A DNA stretch of 64,000 bases, from contig JAVTVJ010000782.1 of assembly GCA_034509425.1 (NCBI GenBank), forward strand, positions 186,001-250,000, read 5' to 3'. Made by a program: the position numbers and the translations under genes. Position 1 is the first letter of the stretch. The number at the start of each line of letters is the position of its first letter. Under the pieces are notes generated by a model, which saw nothing but the letters and a program-made list of their open reading frames with translations, had not been told where the DNA came from and ran no database searches. Shown piece after piece: positions 48,711 through 60,915 of the stretch. This DNA comes from Eopsaltria australis (taxonomy: Eukaryota > Chordata > Aves > Passeriformes > Petroicidae).

Positions 48711-50394
48711 AGCCCTGCATCTGCTCCCTTCAGCCACCTGTGACTTCAGTTCCAAGCCCAGCAATGCCCCAAGCAGGGCTGAGGGACACCAGTGCCACCT
48801 GCTCCGAGGAGTTTCCAGCTCCCTATAAAATGTGACTCTACATGCACCCTTGCAGCCAGACTTCATGGAGGAGGTCAAACTCACCACTGTGTTAGAGAAG
48901 AAAGAACTTTAAGCTACTCAGTCCCTTCTCTGGCAGACCCCAGCACAAGAATGTGCTCTCCTGGAACATTTCAGATACAGCCCATGAAGGGCAGGTGAAG
49001 TCTCTGGAGCTGCAGGAAGTGTTCCTGGAAAAACTCACTCAGGAGCAACATGGATCCATTTCAAGGCTGTCCTACTGAACACTCCATTCTTTTCATTTAT
49101 CAGGTAGAGCATTTCTTGCAGCACTAAATTAAATAAATGCCCTGACCTTATAAACCCTCGTTCACAGCCGGCAGTGGCTCCAGCAGGATGCTGCACTTCC
49201 CTTTCCAGCACAGCCACAGCTGCTTTCCCAACAGGATTCAACTCCTATTTATCATGCAGGCTGCTTGCAGAAAAGACTGTCTTTCATTAGCTCAGTTAAA
49301 TAATAATAAATGAGAAGGAAACTTTACTACTCTCCAGAGAAAATCTGAAATATAACACAGCAGCTTTTAATCTGCCTTCCCCTTCCTGGAGAGTCCTGGT
49401 GAACCAGTGGTGAAAGGAGCAGCAGGGAAAAATCCACAGGTAATCCCTAACTGGTTGTACAGGTGGAAGATTAAATGACATGGAAAATGCTGTTTATTCT
49501 ACCCATTCTTCAAATGACAGAGACTTCAGGAGATTCACAAATACAGGAGAGGAACTTATATCTGGCTTTTCCTAAGCAAATAAACAGACTCTTCCTCAAA
49601 CATACAGGGTTTCTGCTTTTTACTGGAATTTGACAGAACCCAATCTTTTCCATCTGAGATATCCCTACAAAACTCTACTTAATACTGATCCTACCAGCCC
49701 TGCTCCTGCTTTCCTCTGATACAAACCTCCACAATGGCTTCTGAAGACTCTCACACAATGGTGTGAACCTGAGGCAAAGCCACTGCCTGGAACCAATTTC
49801 AGCTCAATTTATTAGAAGACTTTACATTCAACTCCTGCTTAAGCTAAAAATAGTGTGGGCCCATCTAAGCACACAGAGCTGCTATTTGTTTTGTGAAATG
49901 GCTTTACTGTGCTGCATTAAAGTCTAGGTCTTTCATAAAAAGAGGTTCTCTGGCTTTCTCAGTCACAACCCTGAAGTTTGGCAAGTTTTTCTTTAAATGT
50001 TTTGTGTTCATGTCTGACACTAAAAATGACAGAAGAGAGAAATGGGTGTAAGAGGGACCAGCAGAGCAGCAGTGGGATCAGTGAATCCCACAAGTACTCC
50101 TGACAGCCCAGGGCAGGCTCTCTGAGCTGCTCAGGACAACAAGGCTCTTGACAGAACAGTTCATTTACACCAGGCACTGCAATGAAAACTCTCTGCAGCC
50201 CACCCTGGGCTGCCATCCCAAGGGCTATTCAAAAATAAACAAATTAATCATGCAGCAAAGGAGAGCTCAGAGAGCAAGGACTGATCACTGCCACAGCACA
50301 GGAATTAGAGATGTGCTGGCATGTTAACGAGGTGCTGATGCCAGAGGTTTCCATTCAGGGATGCTCAAGGGTGTAAGATGTTGCACCATGGTGG

Positions 50395-50800
50395 GTGAAG
50401 GGGCTGGAGCCCCAGGAGCAGCTGAGGGAGCTGGGAAAGGGGCTCAGCCTGGAGCAAAGGAGGCTCAGGGGGGACCTTGTGGCTCTGCACAACTCCCTGA
50501 CAGGAGGGGGCTCAGGGGAGGTCGGGCTGTGCTCCCAGGGAACAGGGACAGGAGGAGAGGGAACGGCCTCAGGCTGGGCCAGGGGAGGCTCAGGGTGCAT
50601 ATTGGGGAAACTCCTTCACTGAAGGGATGGTCAGTTCCTGACCCAGCTGCCCAGGGAGGGGGTGGAGTCCTCACCCCTGCCTGTGGATGTGGCACTTGGG
50701 GACATGGGTCAGTGCTGGCCTTGGCAGTGCTGGGGATGGTTGGAATCAGTGATCTCAGAGCTCTTTCCCAACCTCAGTGATCCTGTGATTCTCTGATCAA
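50395..50800 (+). mobile_element. CR1 3' copy, group 2
   Basis: GTGAAGGGGCTGGAGCCCC to CCTCAGTGATCCTGTGATTC. It lies in the intron just downstream of the 53-nt TYW1 exon. Confidence 0.93.
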
Positions 50801-51566
50801 TGTTGCTCCCCAAATGTACATCAGAGACCAACTCTCCACCTGTGAGCTCCAGAGGGACCTGCCAAGGACAGCTGAAACCACACTCAGCTTGAAGAGGCTA
50901 CAGTTTGTTCTCCAGGACTCTGTGCCTCTGCTGGGAACATTTTAAGTCTGGAAACTGCTTGAAAAGCTCCGGATCCTCCAAGAGCCAAGCGCAGGGCTGG
51001 GAGGAGGCTGTGTCACACAGGTGTGCTCATACACACAGGTATTGTACAAAGTCACATCCACACACTCCCACAGAGCAGGTAAATCATTAACAACAGTGAA
51101 ATCCTTAACACCACCTACCATGGAAATCTGATCTGATAAATGCTGAGACCCAAGGGGGCCCTGACTGTCACACCCCAGTCCCAGGACAGGGGGTTCAAAC
51201 AGCTTCATGTGCCTGCTCAGGTGTGGCAATGGCTGGGTCACCCCTGTTCCACAATCTCACACCAGGGATACAACCTCCCCACTTTTCCCTCACGTGGATT
51301 TCAGTGGGCAGGAGAGGTTTTAGCAGGCAGCAGAACAACAGGAAAAGCCAGAAAAGGATGTTCCCAGCTCCTTGCCACTACTGCATTCTCACTCTGCAGA
51401 GGGATTTTAGTAGCTGGAAATGCAAGGTTACAGCTTGAAAGATGGAATTTGGGTTTGTGCAAATAATAGCACATTTTAAATGCCATTTCATCAGGAAATT
51501 GGAATACCTGAGTAAGCCTCTAGCTTTGTTTTAATTTATGAAATGAGAAAAGGAAACAGAGCATAC

Positions 51567-51619
51567 CTTTGTCCATCGGCAGAGCTTCACCCCAGAATGG
51601 CTCCCGATGAGTTTATAAC
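51567..51619 (-). CDS. TYW1: TYW1 internal exon (first in window): start of the radical SAM region
   Basis: Short 53-nt exon read on the minus strand. It supplies the last two bases of a Gly codon and then 17 residues from YKLIGSHSG to LCRWTK. These match my recollection of vertebrate TYW1 just before its Fe-S binding region. TYW1 converts N1-methylguanosine-37 of tRNA-Phe to 4-demethylwyosine, using pyruvate and S-adenosylmethionine, in the wybutosine pathway. The Cys codon at 51579-51581 sits where archaeal TYW1 has the first ligand of its second [4Fe-4S] cluster. The acceptor is TTTGTTTTCAG and the donor is AAG|GTATGC. The exon starts in phase 2 and ends in phase 0, joining cleanly to the exon at 48411-48529. 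Too short for a conventional ORF scan; found by homology and splice sites. The preceding exon (flavodoxin side) was not found up to 64000. Confidence 0.93.
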
Positions 51620-52934
51620 CTGAAAACAAAGCAAAAATCATCACACAATTGAGTTTAGCCTGCAAGAACTGACACACAAAATACACCAACTGGTACCCAG
51701 AATGAGTGACACCATGGACTCAGTGCTGCTCTTCCCCACTGACCCCAAGGTGACACCACCAGCAATGGCAGTGCCACCCCAGGGACCTCAGCCAGCTGGA
51801 AATGGTTCCTTTTAGTGGGACACTGATTGCTACTGCTGAGTCTGGTTTGAGTCAGGGAACCCAGGAGACTCCTGCATGGCCAGCACGGCACAGCCTGTCT
51901 AACCCAGGCTGCAGGACAGCTCACAGACCCAAAGAACAGGACAGGGAGCCAGGAGCATCTCCCTGGCCCCAGGCCATGACCCCAGAACAGCCTCCCACCC
52001 AGAACCCAGGATCCCTGTTGCAGCCTGGGGGACAGGAGCTGACTCCCAGTGCAGCTGGGAGGCACAGGAGGGGAACACAACAGGGCTCAGCCTGAACCCC
52101 AGCTGAGCTTCACCAGCTCCACTGGTTCTGTGCCAGCCACAGTGAGGCTCCTCCACACCCAAAGGAAGGCTGAGCTCAGATCAGCTCTTCATTCCCCAGC
52201 CAAGATCAACACAATTCCATTCCAATGGGTCCAGGAGGATTAACTGCACAATGTTCATTAAGCACTAAGTGCTATTATTACCCAAACTGCTTGAGTGGGG
52301 TTATATTGCTCTTTGAGAAAAGTGCTTAGAGGCCAATATGTCTGAAGGATTAGAAGTCCCTTCAAAATCAGCATAAAAATAAGAGGGATTTGAGACACCT
52401 CACTGTGTCCCTCACAATGGTTCATATGTCACTGGCCTGGCTGTCCCCAAACTCAGCACATCTCAGCTGCCTGCTGCAGGCTGCTGCTGTTGTTAACGCT
52501 TTCAAGGAAAGGAAAAATACCAAATTTCAGCTATCAAGTCTTCTTCCTGCCAACCAGTATGAACTTAACAGGGAAAAAGCCTTCAGCTCAGCAAACTGGC
52601 CTTCAGCTCCTTCAGGGAGCAGCAGCACAACTGCCCTGCCTGTTTGTCCCTGAGCAGCTCAGTCACAGCAAGGTCCCAGCAAGAGCAACTGCATCCCAAA
52701 GTCCTGACACCTGCAAGGACACTGAGTCAGCCAGGAATCACAGAAGCAGCAGATGTCACACCAGCTGCAGCAGGCAGAAATTAAACTGTGTGCACACAGA
52801 CAGGGCTAACAGGGAATCAAACAATGCTCTGCTCCTGCCACTCCAAGCCAGCAGGGACCTGCCCAGGCTCCTCTGCCCGCTCCACCTGCTGATGTCTGAT
52901 CCATCTACCCACACTGGAATATACAGGCAGAGTG

Positions 52935-53240
52935 ACCTCTGCTGCAGGAAGGCTGGAGAGGGACTGGGGACAAAGGCCTGGAGTGCTAGGACAAGGGAAC
53001 GGCTTCCCACTGCCAGCGGGAAAGGATGGATGGGATACTGGGAAGGAATTGTTCCTGTGAGGGTGGGCAGGCCCTGGCACAGGGTGCCCAGAGAAGCTGT
53101 GGCTGCCCCTGGATCCCTGGCAGTGTCCAGGGCCAGGTTGGACACTGGGGCTTGGAGCACCCTGGGATCATGGAAGGTGCCCCTGCCCTGTCCCTTTAAG
53201 GTTCCTTCCAGCCCAAACCATTCTGGGATTCTGTGACAGG
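52935..53240 (+). mobile_element. CR1 3' copy, group 1
   Basis: GAAGGCTGGAGAGGGACTGG to CCAGCCCAAACCATTCTGGG then ATTCTGTGAC. Confidence 0.92.
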
Positions 53241-54255
53241 CCTTCTAAGACAGTCCCCAAAGCCACATGCAGTCTTGGGGACACCTTTACCTGAGACCCA
53301 GAAGATGCTGGTACAGGTTCCAGGGGCACAGCCACACACACAGCTGGACATGGCTCCCTGCCCTGGCTCTGTCCTGCCCCTTTCTGCAGATTTTCTTTGC
53401 AAACAGCTCGTCCAGCAAGGTCTAATCTCAGCTAAGACCTCCCTGCCCTGCTAAAATGTGTGTCCTTATAGGATCTGTGGATGAGAGCTGAAAAAGTGCA
53501 GCATTCCTCCTCCCTCTAATACAGCTGTCCAAGGCACACTCTGCTGCTGTCACCCAGCACAGCCCAAGTCTTACTTTTCCCATTTCTCCAAATCCAGCAC
53601 CAGCAGTCACATAAGATTATTCTCTCACAGATCACTTGTCTGTAAAAGTAACATGGCTGCTTTCAAATGGGTTTTGGAAAAAAATTACACTGGAAATAGG
53701 ACATGCCCACCCAGATCTGCTACTTAGCTGTTAGAGGGAAGACAGGAAGCAGCTAAACTGAGCAAGGTGCCAAGCTCCAGAGCACCAGCATTTTCTCTTA
53801 AGTTCCTTAAATCAACTTCTACCATGTGGAGCACCCACAGCTTCCTTTAAAGGCCAAGAAAATTGTACAAAACAGTCTTACAAACTGCAGCCAGCTTTGG
53901 GGATGGGAAGGGGGTTACTCATCTCTGTCACTGCCAGGAGTCCAAGCTGTGGTGACAGGAGGGACCAGCAGAGATGTGCAGAACTGGGGCCCTGCACAAT
54001 GTGGGGAACTGGGAGAAGGTGTGGTCACCCAGCATTGGGTGCTGGCCATGCCACATTTCTGACACTCGGGAAGGACAGAAAATACCAGAGACCAAGGCTG
54101 GACACTTGTTCCACCCCTGCTGCAGGTAAGCATAGACTCTGCAACACTGCAAAGCCTTTCTTCAGCACTGGCTGCACTGCTGGGAAGGAGGAGGCAGCAC
54201 AGCAGTTTGGGCTAAAAGAAAGGGCAAAAGATTAAGCAAGAAATTGGGAGTATCT

Positions 54256-54730
54256 CAGAATCACAGAACTGTTCTGGCTGGGAAATCCCTCTGAGCCCAA
54301 CCATACCCAGCACTGGTAAGTGCCACATCCACAGAGCTGTTAAACCCCTCCAGGGATGGGGACTCCACCCCTGCCCTGGGCAGCTGGGCCAGGGCTGGAT
54401 AGTCCTTTCCATGAAGGAATTTCCCCAATATCCACCCTGAGCCTCCCCTGGCCCAGCCTGAGGCCGTTCCCTCTCCTCCTGTCCCTGTTCCCTGGGAGCA
54501 CAGCCCGACCCCCCCGGCTGCCCCCTCCTGTCAGGGAGTTGTGCAGAGCCACAAGGTCTCCCCTGAGCCTCCTTTGCTCCAGGCTGAGCCCCTTTCCCAG
54601 CTCCCTCAGCTGTTCCAGCCCCTTCCCCAGCTCTGTTCCCTTCCCTGGCTCCAGCCCTTCAATGTCCTCTCTGTAGTGAGGGTCCAAATCTGATCCCGGG
54701 ATTGGGGTGTGACCTCAGCAGCACAGGGGG
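54256..54730 (-). mobile_element. CR1 3' copy, group 2
   Basis: CAGAATCACAGAACTGTTC to GATCCCGGGATTGGGGTG. Inverted relative to the related copy at 50395. Confidence 0.93.
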
Positions 54731-55949
54731 ACACATTTTCCTTACTCCAAAGTTTCAAATTAAACGTGTGAAAAACTGTGATCAAAGCCAGCCTGAGGGA
54801 CTCCAGCCCTGTTCCCACACTGCAGCTCCTGCTGAGCCTCCCTTCTGGAAGCTCAGGCCAGCTCCACTCTTCCATCAGCTTTGCCTGTGGCTCTGCCAAG
54901 GCCAATGGTGCTTGAATCCAATCCCCCTGATGGCCCCAAGTCTGGAGCTGTGGCTGCCAGGACTCCCTGTGAACACACTTCCTCCTTGCTCTGAAGGGCT
55001 GTGACTCGTGAGCAATAACTCTAAGTGGATATTTGGATACAGCACCTTCCAAACAATCCAGTGTTTGGATGGACCTGCTGCTCCCCATCCCTGTGTACCT
55101 CCAGACACTAAAGCTGAACAAACCAATCTATTTATTTTTTCCACAGTCTAATATGCAAAGCATTCATTCAATTATAAGCAGGCTCATAATAATCAGCTCA
55201 GCTTCTGACTAAAGGACAAGAACATCTCATCTGAAGGCTGGGTATTAGTTGATCCTGCTCTAGATGATAAATTTTAGATGACCTAGAAGCTTGCCAAACT
55301 TCACTGGAATTAAGTGTCATTTTCATAGACATGAATTAAGCTTTTAAACAGCCTTTGGGGTGAGAGGAGTGTTATCAGGCAGTAACACCAGCTGAGGAAC
55401 ACGTGGTGATTGCTCACCCTGACAGGAGACCTGGCGTTTAACAGAGCACAGACGGACGTGGAACTGGAGAGATGGCCGAAGCCACAGCTCCTGATTGCTC
55501 CAGAGGCTGAGGCAAAACTGTGCTCAGCTCTTTGGTTCCAACATTGCAGCATTTCCACTCCATCCTGGCAATAAGAGTTTAAAACTCCTTTCTCTCAAAC
55601 TCAGGGAACTCAAGGAGGGATCCAGCTGGGCACTCAGCACTCTGTCTCTGTTCCCACAGCACATTCCAATATCCAGGTGCTCAGGGTGTGGTTTGCCAGT
55701 CTACCAGTGCCAGACACACATCCAGTTTTTCCAAGTTCCTGGATGTGAATTATGTGGAATTATGTCCATTACTGAGCGAGTCTGTTATTTCTGAGAGCAG
55801 AGCAGATCAGCTGAATCTCTACAGGCACAAGTGTCCCTGTCAGGAGCTGTGTCACACTCCCTGCACACTCTGAGAGCCCTGCTGAGCACCTTCAGGGATT
55901 GCTGACTATCCCCAGGTGGCAACATATCCAGAACAAAATCCACAGGCAC

Positions 55950-56485
55950 CGAATCCCTGAGGATAGAAAGGACTTCCAAGGTCATCGAGTCCCAGCTGTG
56001 CCTGATCCCCGCTTTGTCCCCAGCCCAAAGCACTGAGCGCCACATCCAGGCCTTCCTTGGACACCTCCAGGGGTGGGGACTCCAAACCTCCCTGGGCAGC
56101 CCCTTCCAATGCTTGACAATGCTTCCCATGGTGAAATTCCTGCTGGTCCACCCTGAGCCTCCCCTGGCCCAGCCTGAGGCCGTTCCCTCTCCTCCTGTCC
56201 CTGTTCCCTGGGAGCAGAGCCCGACCCTCCCTGTGCCCCCTCCTGTCAGGGAGTTGTGCAGAGCCACAAGGTCCCCCCTGAGCCTCCTTTTCTCCAGGCT
56301 GAGCCCCTTTCCCAGCTCCCTCAGCTACCCCTGGGGCTCCAGCCCCTTCCCAGCTCCATTCCCTTCCCTGGACACCCTCCAGACCCTCAATGTCTGTAGT
56401 GTCCTGAGGGGCCCAGAACTGTCCCCGGGACTGGAGGTGCCCCAGTAGTGCCAGCACAGGGGACAATCTCTGCCTGGCTGACACC
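55950..56485 (-). mobile_element. CR1 3' copy, group 2, long
   Basis: CCCTGAGGATAGAAAGGAC to GTAGTGCCAGCACAGGGGAC. Its 5' extent is comparable to the copy at 27248. Confidence 0.92.
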
Positions 56486-57028
56486 TCCCAGTTCAGATCT
56501 CTGCAACACCAAAAGTTTGCTTTGAACCAAGACTTTGAAATCCCAAAGCAAAAGATTCAACTCTGAATGAATGAAGGAGATCAGTGGTTGCAAAAGCTCC
56601 AAAAAGCACAAGGAAAAGCCCCAGCCATCCCCTCTAGGACTGCAGGCACCGGGAGCCTGGGAAAGCCGCCCTGAGGCCACACTGAGCCTCCCAAATTCTG
56701 CTGGCTGTCACAGGGCCGTCCTGAGGGGAGCAAGGTACAGCTGACACCTCTGCAGGGCTATCAAGCACCCTCCTGAAATAAAATCACTGCTTTGAGGCAG
56801 CGATTATCTGCTAGAGCTGCAACTCAGGTCAGTCTCACACTAGCAAAGGATTTTCAGGGAAAAAGTTCCAATTTCCTGCAGTTCTGAAGAAGTGAAGTTC
56901 AACAGGGCCAGAGCTGAAGGTCAGTGACACAGCAGGATTCATCCCCACCACCCTTAAGGACCATTTTCCACACTGAAACACAACTGCTGTGCTTGAGTCA
57001 GCACCCAAAAGGCAAGGAATACTTGAAA

Positions 57029-57094
57029 ATTAATAATAATAGAAACAGCAATAGCAACAACAACCACAACCACAACAATAGTAATAATAATACT
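57029..57094. repeat. AAT/AAC/ACC-type simple repeat
   Basis: Degenerate trinucleotide repeat of AAT, AAC and ACC units with AGC interruptions, about 65 bases. It gives a meaningless Asn-rich translation. Confidence 0.85.
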
Positions 57095-58167
57095 CCCACC
57101 AAGCACTGCCATTGGTGAGACACCAGTTCAGATTATATCAGTATTTTATAAAAATCTGGAAAGAAGGGGACTCTGGGAAGTGGAATTTTTCAGACTGTCC
57201 AAGCATGACAAGAGACACCTCCAGGTTCATTCCTAGAACTGCTCAACCTTGAAGAAATTCTTGCCAGGTCCACCAAGACCTATTTTAGATTCTCTGTTTG
57301 AAAAAAGGCTCTTAAAAAGCACAAAAGGCACATGATTTGGGACGGATTTCCCCATGAGCTGAAAGCAGGAGTGGGACAGGAGCAGGGATTGCAGGACTGT
57401 CCCTCCCAAAGGCATGGGAAGTTTGGCCTCAGCTACCTCAGATCCCTCTCACTGTACACAGCACAGACATCCTGGACACTTTTAAAGCACAGTAAAAGCC
57501 CCCTGGGGGCAGTGAAAGGGATCCAGATGCTGCACAGGCAACCCAGAGCCAACCTAGAGCCAGGGAAATGAGACTGGCAAAGTTCAGGGCTCGGAATGCC
57601 AGGAACTGCAACAAATTTCATCCTCAACAGCTGATCATGAGACCTCAAGGATCCTCAAAGCCTGGCTTTTTCTTTTGACTCAGACATCTCTTTTAATTCA
57701 AAAGCACTTTTCCCTCTGAAGCACAGGAATATAAAACCTCCCACAGCCAAAGGCATCACTTCCTGTCAAATGATGCCTTTGACAGGAACAGCCTCAGAGA
57801 CCACTGATACTCACACCTGTACCAACAACACAGAAAATGCAGAAAATCCTTCTGTATGTGGCCCCTTTGTCCCAAAGGGCCACCAAGCCCAAGCATTCCC
57901 AGGCAAAGTGTTTGCCATGGCTGTGCCCATGGTGACTTCCAGCAGTGCCAACCAAGCATGGCTTAGGGAAGGGTGGCCATGGGCATTGCCAGCGTGGCAG
58001 CTCATCCCAAAAAATCCACCCCCAAATGCCTGCAGGTTCCTGAGACCTCCTCTGACCCAAGGAGTGCTGGAGGAAAGGTGTTCATCCCTCAGCCCAAGCA
58101 GCTTCACCAACTCCTACCCAGGCTTTGCCATCCTAAGCTGAGAACAGCCCCTCCCCCTCTACCAAAA

Positions 58168-58230
58168 GAGGATCATGGATTGGTTTGGGTTGTAAAAGAC
58201 CTCAAAGATCAACCAGTCCAAATGGTGATT
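58168..58230 (-). mobile_element. CR1 tail fragment, group 1
   Basis: GGATCATGGATTGGTTTGGG, about 60 bases, head to head with the next copy. Confidence 0.8.
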
Positions 58231-58237
58231 CAGTCAT

Positions 58238-58502
58238 TCACATGGGGAATGACTTCCCACTGCCAGAGGGCAAGGATGGATGGGATATTGGGCAGGAATT
58301 GTTCCCTGGGAGGGTGGGCAGGCCCTGGCACAGGGTGCCCAGAGAAGCTGTGGCTGCCCCTGGATCCCTGGCAGTGTCCAGGGCCAAGTTGGACACTGGG
58401 GCTTGGAGCAGCCTGGGACAGTGGGAGGTGTCCCTGCCATGGCAGGGGTGGAATGAGATTAAGATCCTTTCCAACCAAAACCAGTCTGGGATTCTGTTAT
58501 TC
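58238..58502 (+). mobile_element. CR1 3' copy, group 1
   Basis: GGGGAATGACTTCCCACTGC to CAGTCTGGGATTCTGTTATT. Confidence 0.92.
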
Positions 58503-60119
58503 TTTACTCACAGGAAAACTCAAGGAATCTGCAAGAACGTGGCATTTTTAAGAGCTGTACCTCAGTGGCAGTTTGGGTTGAAATCTGGAAGGAAGGTTCC
58601 ACCTGCACAAGTCTCCTCCTGAACCACCCAGAACAAACTCAAACAGACAGAACTGCTGACTGCTGTGAGCTGCATTTCTTTTCTGTTCTGTTTTCCTGAG
58701 ACACTTCTCAGTCATTCAGGGCACATTCCCTTCTCCACATTTCCATTTGTCTGAACTGTCCCCTTGTGTGGGGCGAGTGTCATGCTACGAAGAAAGGACA
58801 GCAAATTTTATCCCTGCCTGAACATATCCTGTACTTTGTTCCAGCTTAGGCTTAATTTCAAAGCCCAACACTCTCCAAAGCCCTGCCAAAACCTAAAACA
58901 AACTAAAAAAGGCTGCCCTTCAAATATAAATGTATTTATTTTTATTTTCCTGTTATACATGGGCTAATTCTATCAGTTCTGGGAACATATAAGAGAAGAA
59001 TCAGCCCCCTAAACCTGACTTTCACCATCTCTCCTGCCCCTGGTCAGGTGCTACAGCTGTGCCAGCATATCAGAATTGCAGTCAGCTCTCCACCAGCTCC
59101 TGGCAGCTCTCACACAGTGGGGCTTTAACATCTTCTGCTGCCTGGACTCCTTCCTTCCTTCTACCAGTGTGTTTGCCCTTTATTTACAGACATTTACTAA
59201 AGAACTGATCAAGTCTAGGAGCCTTCTCTGTGCCTGGGTTTGGTCACTGTATTTATTCTGCTCACCAAGAGTAAATTGTTAGTTAGCAAAGTAATTTTTA
59301 ATCTGCCCACAGCCGGTGTTTGCTTTATGTGGCACATTCTGGGAACTGCACCAGTGTCACCAACCCCCGAGCCAGCTGTGGGCTGCTAGTGCCACCTGGA
59401 GTTAAACAGCTCCTCCCAAAGCCTGTCAGATCCCAAACCCTGGACCACAGAGCCTGCAAAGCACCCAGCCAGCAGCACCAGTCTGGGCCATGGCTTGGGA
59501 TGCTATTTCCACACACTGAACACTCTCAAGGCTTAGCACAGAGAGCCAGGCGGAGCTGGGCACAAGAGCCGCAGGCACCGGGAACCTCAGCCTAGGCAGG
59601 GCCAGCAAAAGCCACCAAATGCTTTTAAAAACCTTAGCTCCAGGTTGGTGAGCACTTGAAAAGCCCAGCCTTCAGTATTTTTCTAAGTCAACCTCTTGCC
59701 TGCCCTTCCCCACTGAAAACCACAGGCCAAAGCACAGCTTTAGCTGCAGCACAAAGTCAGAGCATGACAGTTTAAGTGGCTGCTGAAGCAGCCCAGACTA
59801 TTTCAGATAAGAGCTGTCTCTTAATGCACCACTTGTCTTCGGAGACAAGGAAAATAGAGGTGTCCTGGGCACCCTGGGGCTAAATTGTAGCCTTCTTTAA
59901 CCAGTAAGGACAGAACCAACTGGATTGCAGCAAAACCTGTCCTTGTGGGACAGAATAATTTATCCAACGTCAGCAGGGTCAGCCTTTGGCATCATTAACC
60001 CATTCCCACTGTGCTGCCAGGCAGGGAGAGCAGGGATCTGCCTGGTCCTGTTACAGCAGGAGAGAGCAAAGCAAAGAGCATGGCAGAAACACACAGTGTG
60101 AGCAGTTTCAGAAATCCTG

Positions 60120-60375
60120 GAAATCACTGAATGGTCTGGCTTGGAAGGGACCTCAGAGCCCATCCAGAGCCACCCCTGCCATAGCAGGGACACCTCCCAC
60201 TGTCCCAGGCTGCTCCAAGCCCTTTCCAACCCGGCCTTGGGCACTGCCAGGGATCCAGGGGCAGCCACAGCTTCTCTGGGCACCCTGTGCCAGGGCCTGC
60301 CCACCCTCACAGGGAACAATTCCTGCCCAATATCCCTTCTATCCTGAAGCCATTCCCCTTGGAGCCTCCTCAGTA
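60120..60375 (-). mobile_element. CR1 3' fragment, group 1
   Basis: AATCACTGAATGGTCTGGC to GAAGCCATTCCCCTTGG. Confidence 0.92.
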
Positions 60376-60694
60376 AACAGCTCTCAGGGCTGTGGGCTCA
60401 TTGCTCCTGTTCCACTCCTGCCCCGTTGAGGAAAGTGCGTCAGAGCAGACCTGGGGCTGTGACCACCCCCTGTGACGTGACAGGGCTGATGGAGGTGGCT
60501 GGCACAGAGACACACCATGTCTGAGCTCCAAATAGCTCAGGCAGGCAGTGAACAATCCCTCTCCTAGCTGCCAGCATCCAGCAGGACGTGGTTGGCTTCA
60601 GTCACACCATCAGCGTCAATAAAAGACTTGGAAAACCCAGGAGCAGCTGTGACTAACGATGGCACCAACCCCAACAGAGCACAAAGTCATGGTC

Positions 60695-60915
60695 AGTGCC
60701 TGAGTCATGGACCAGCCTGACTGGAAGTGACCCACCAGGACCATCCAATCCAATCCTGGCCCTGTACACACACCCCAACAATCCCACCCACAGCATCCTC
60801 ACCAGCTCCTGGAGCTCTGGCAGCCTCGGGGCTGTGCCCATTCCCTGGGGAGCCTGGGCAGTGCCCAGCACCCTCTGGGGGAAGAACCTTGCCCTGATCT
60901 CCAGCCTGATGCTCC
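60695..60915 (-). mobile_element. CR1 3' fragment, group 3
   Basis: GACCCACCAGGACCATCC to CACCCTCTGGGGGAAGAACC. Confidence 0.85.

Larger units (their letters stand above)
48530..51566 (-). other. TYW1 intron between exons 51567-51619 and 48411-48529
   Basis: 3.0-kb intron. The tandem duplication of the 3' splice-site region occupies 48530-48710, and a group 2 CR1 lies at 50395-50800 (+). The stretches 48715-50390 and 50805-51565 show no recognisable feature. Confidence 0.85.

Noticed and set aside
52490..53236. 248-codon open frame on the plus strand
   Set aside because: The last third is CR1 (52935-53240) and the rest has no recognisable domain; no supporting splice or start context.
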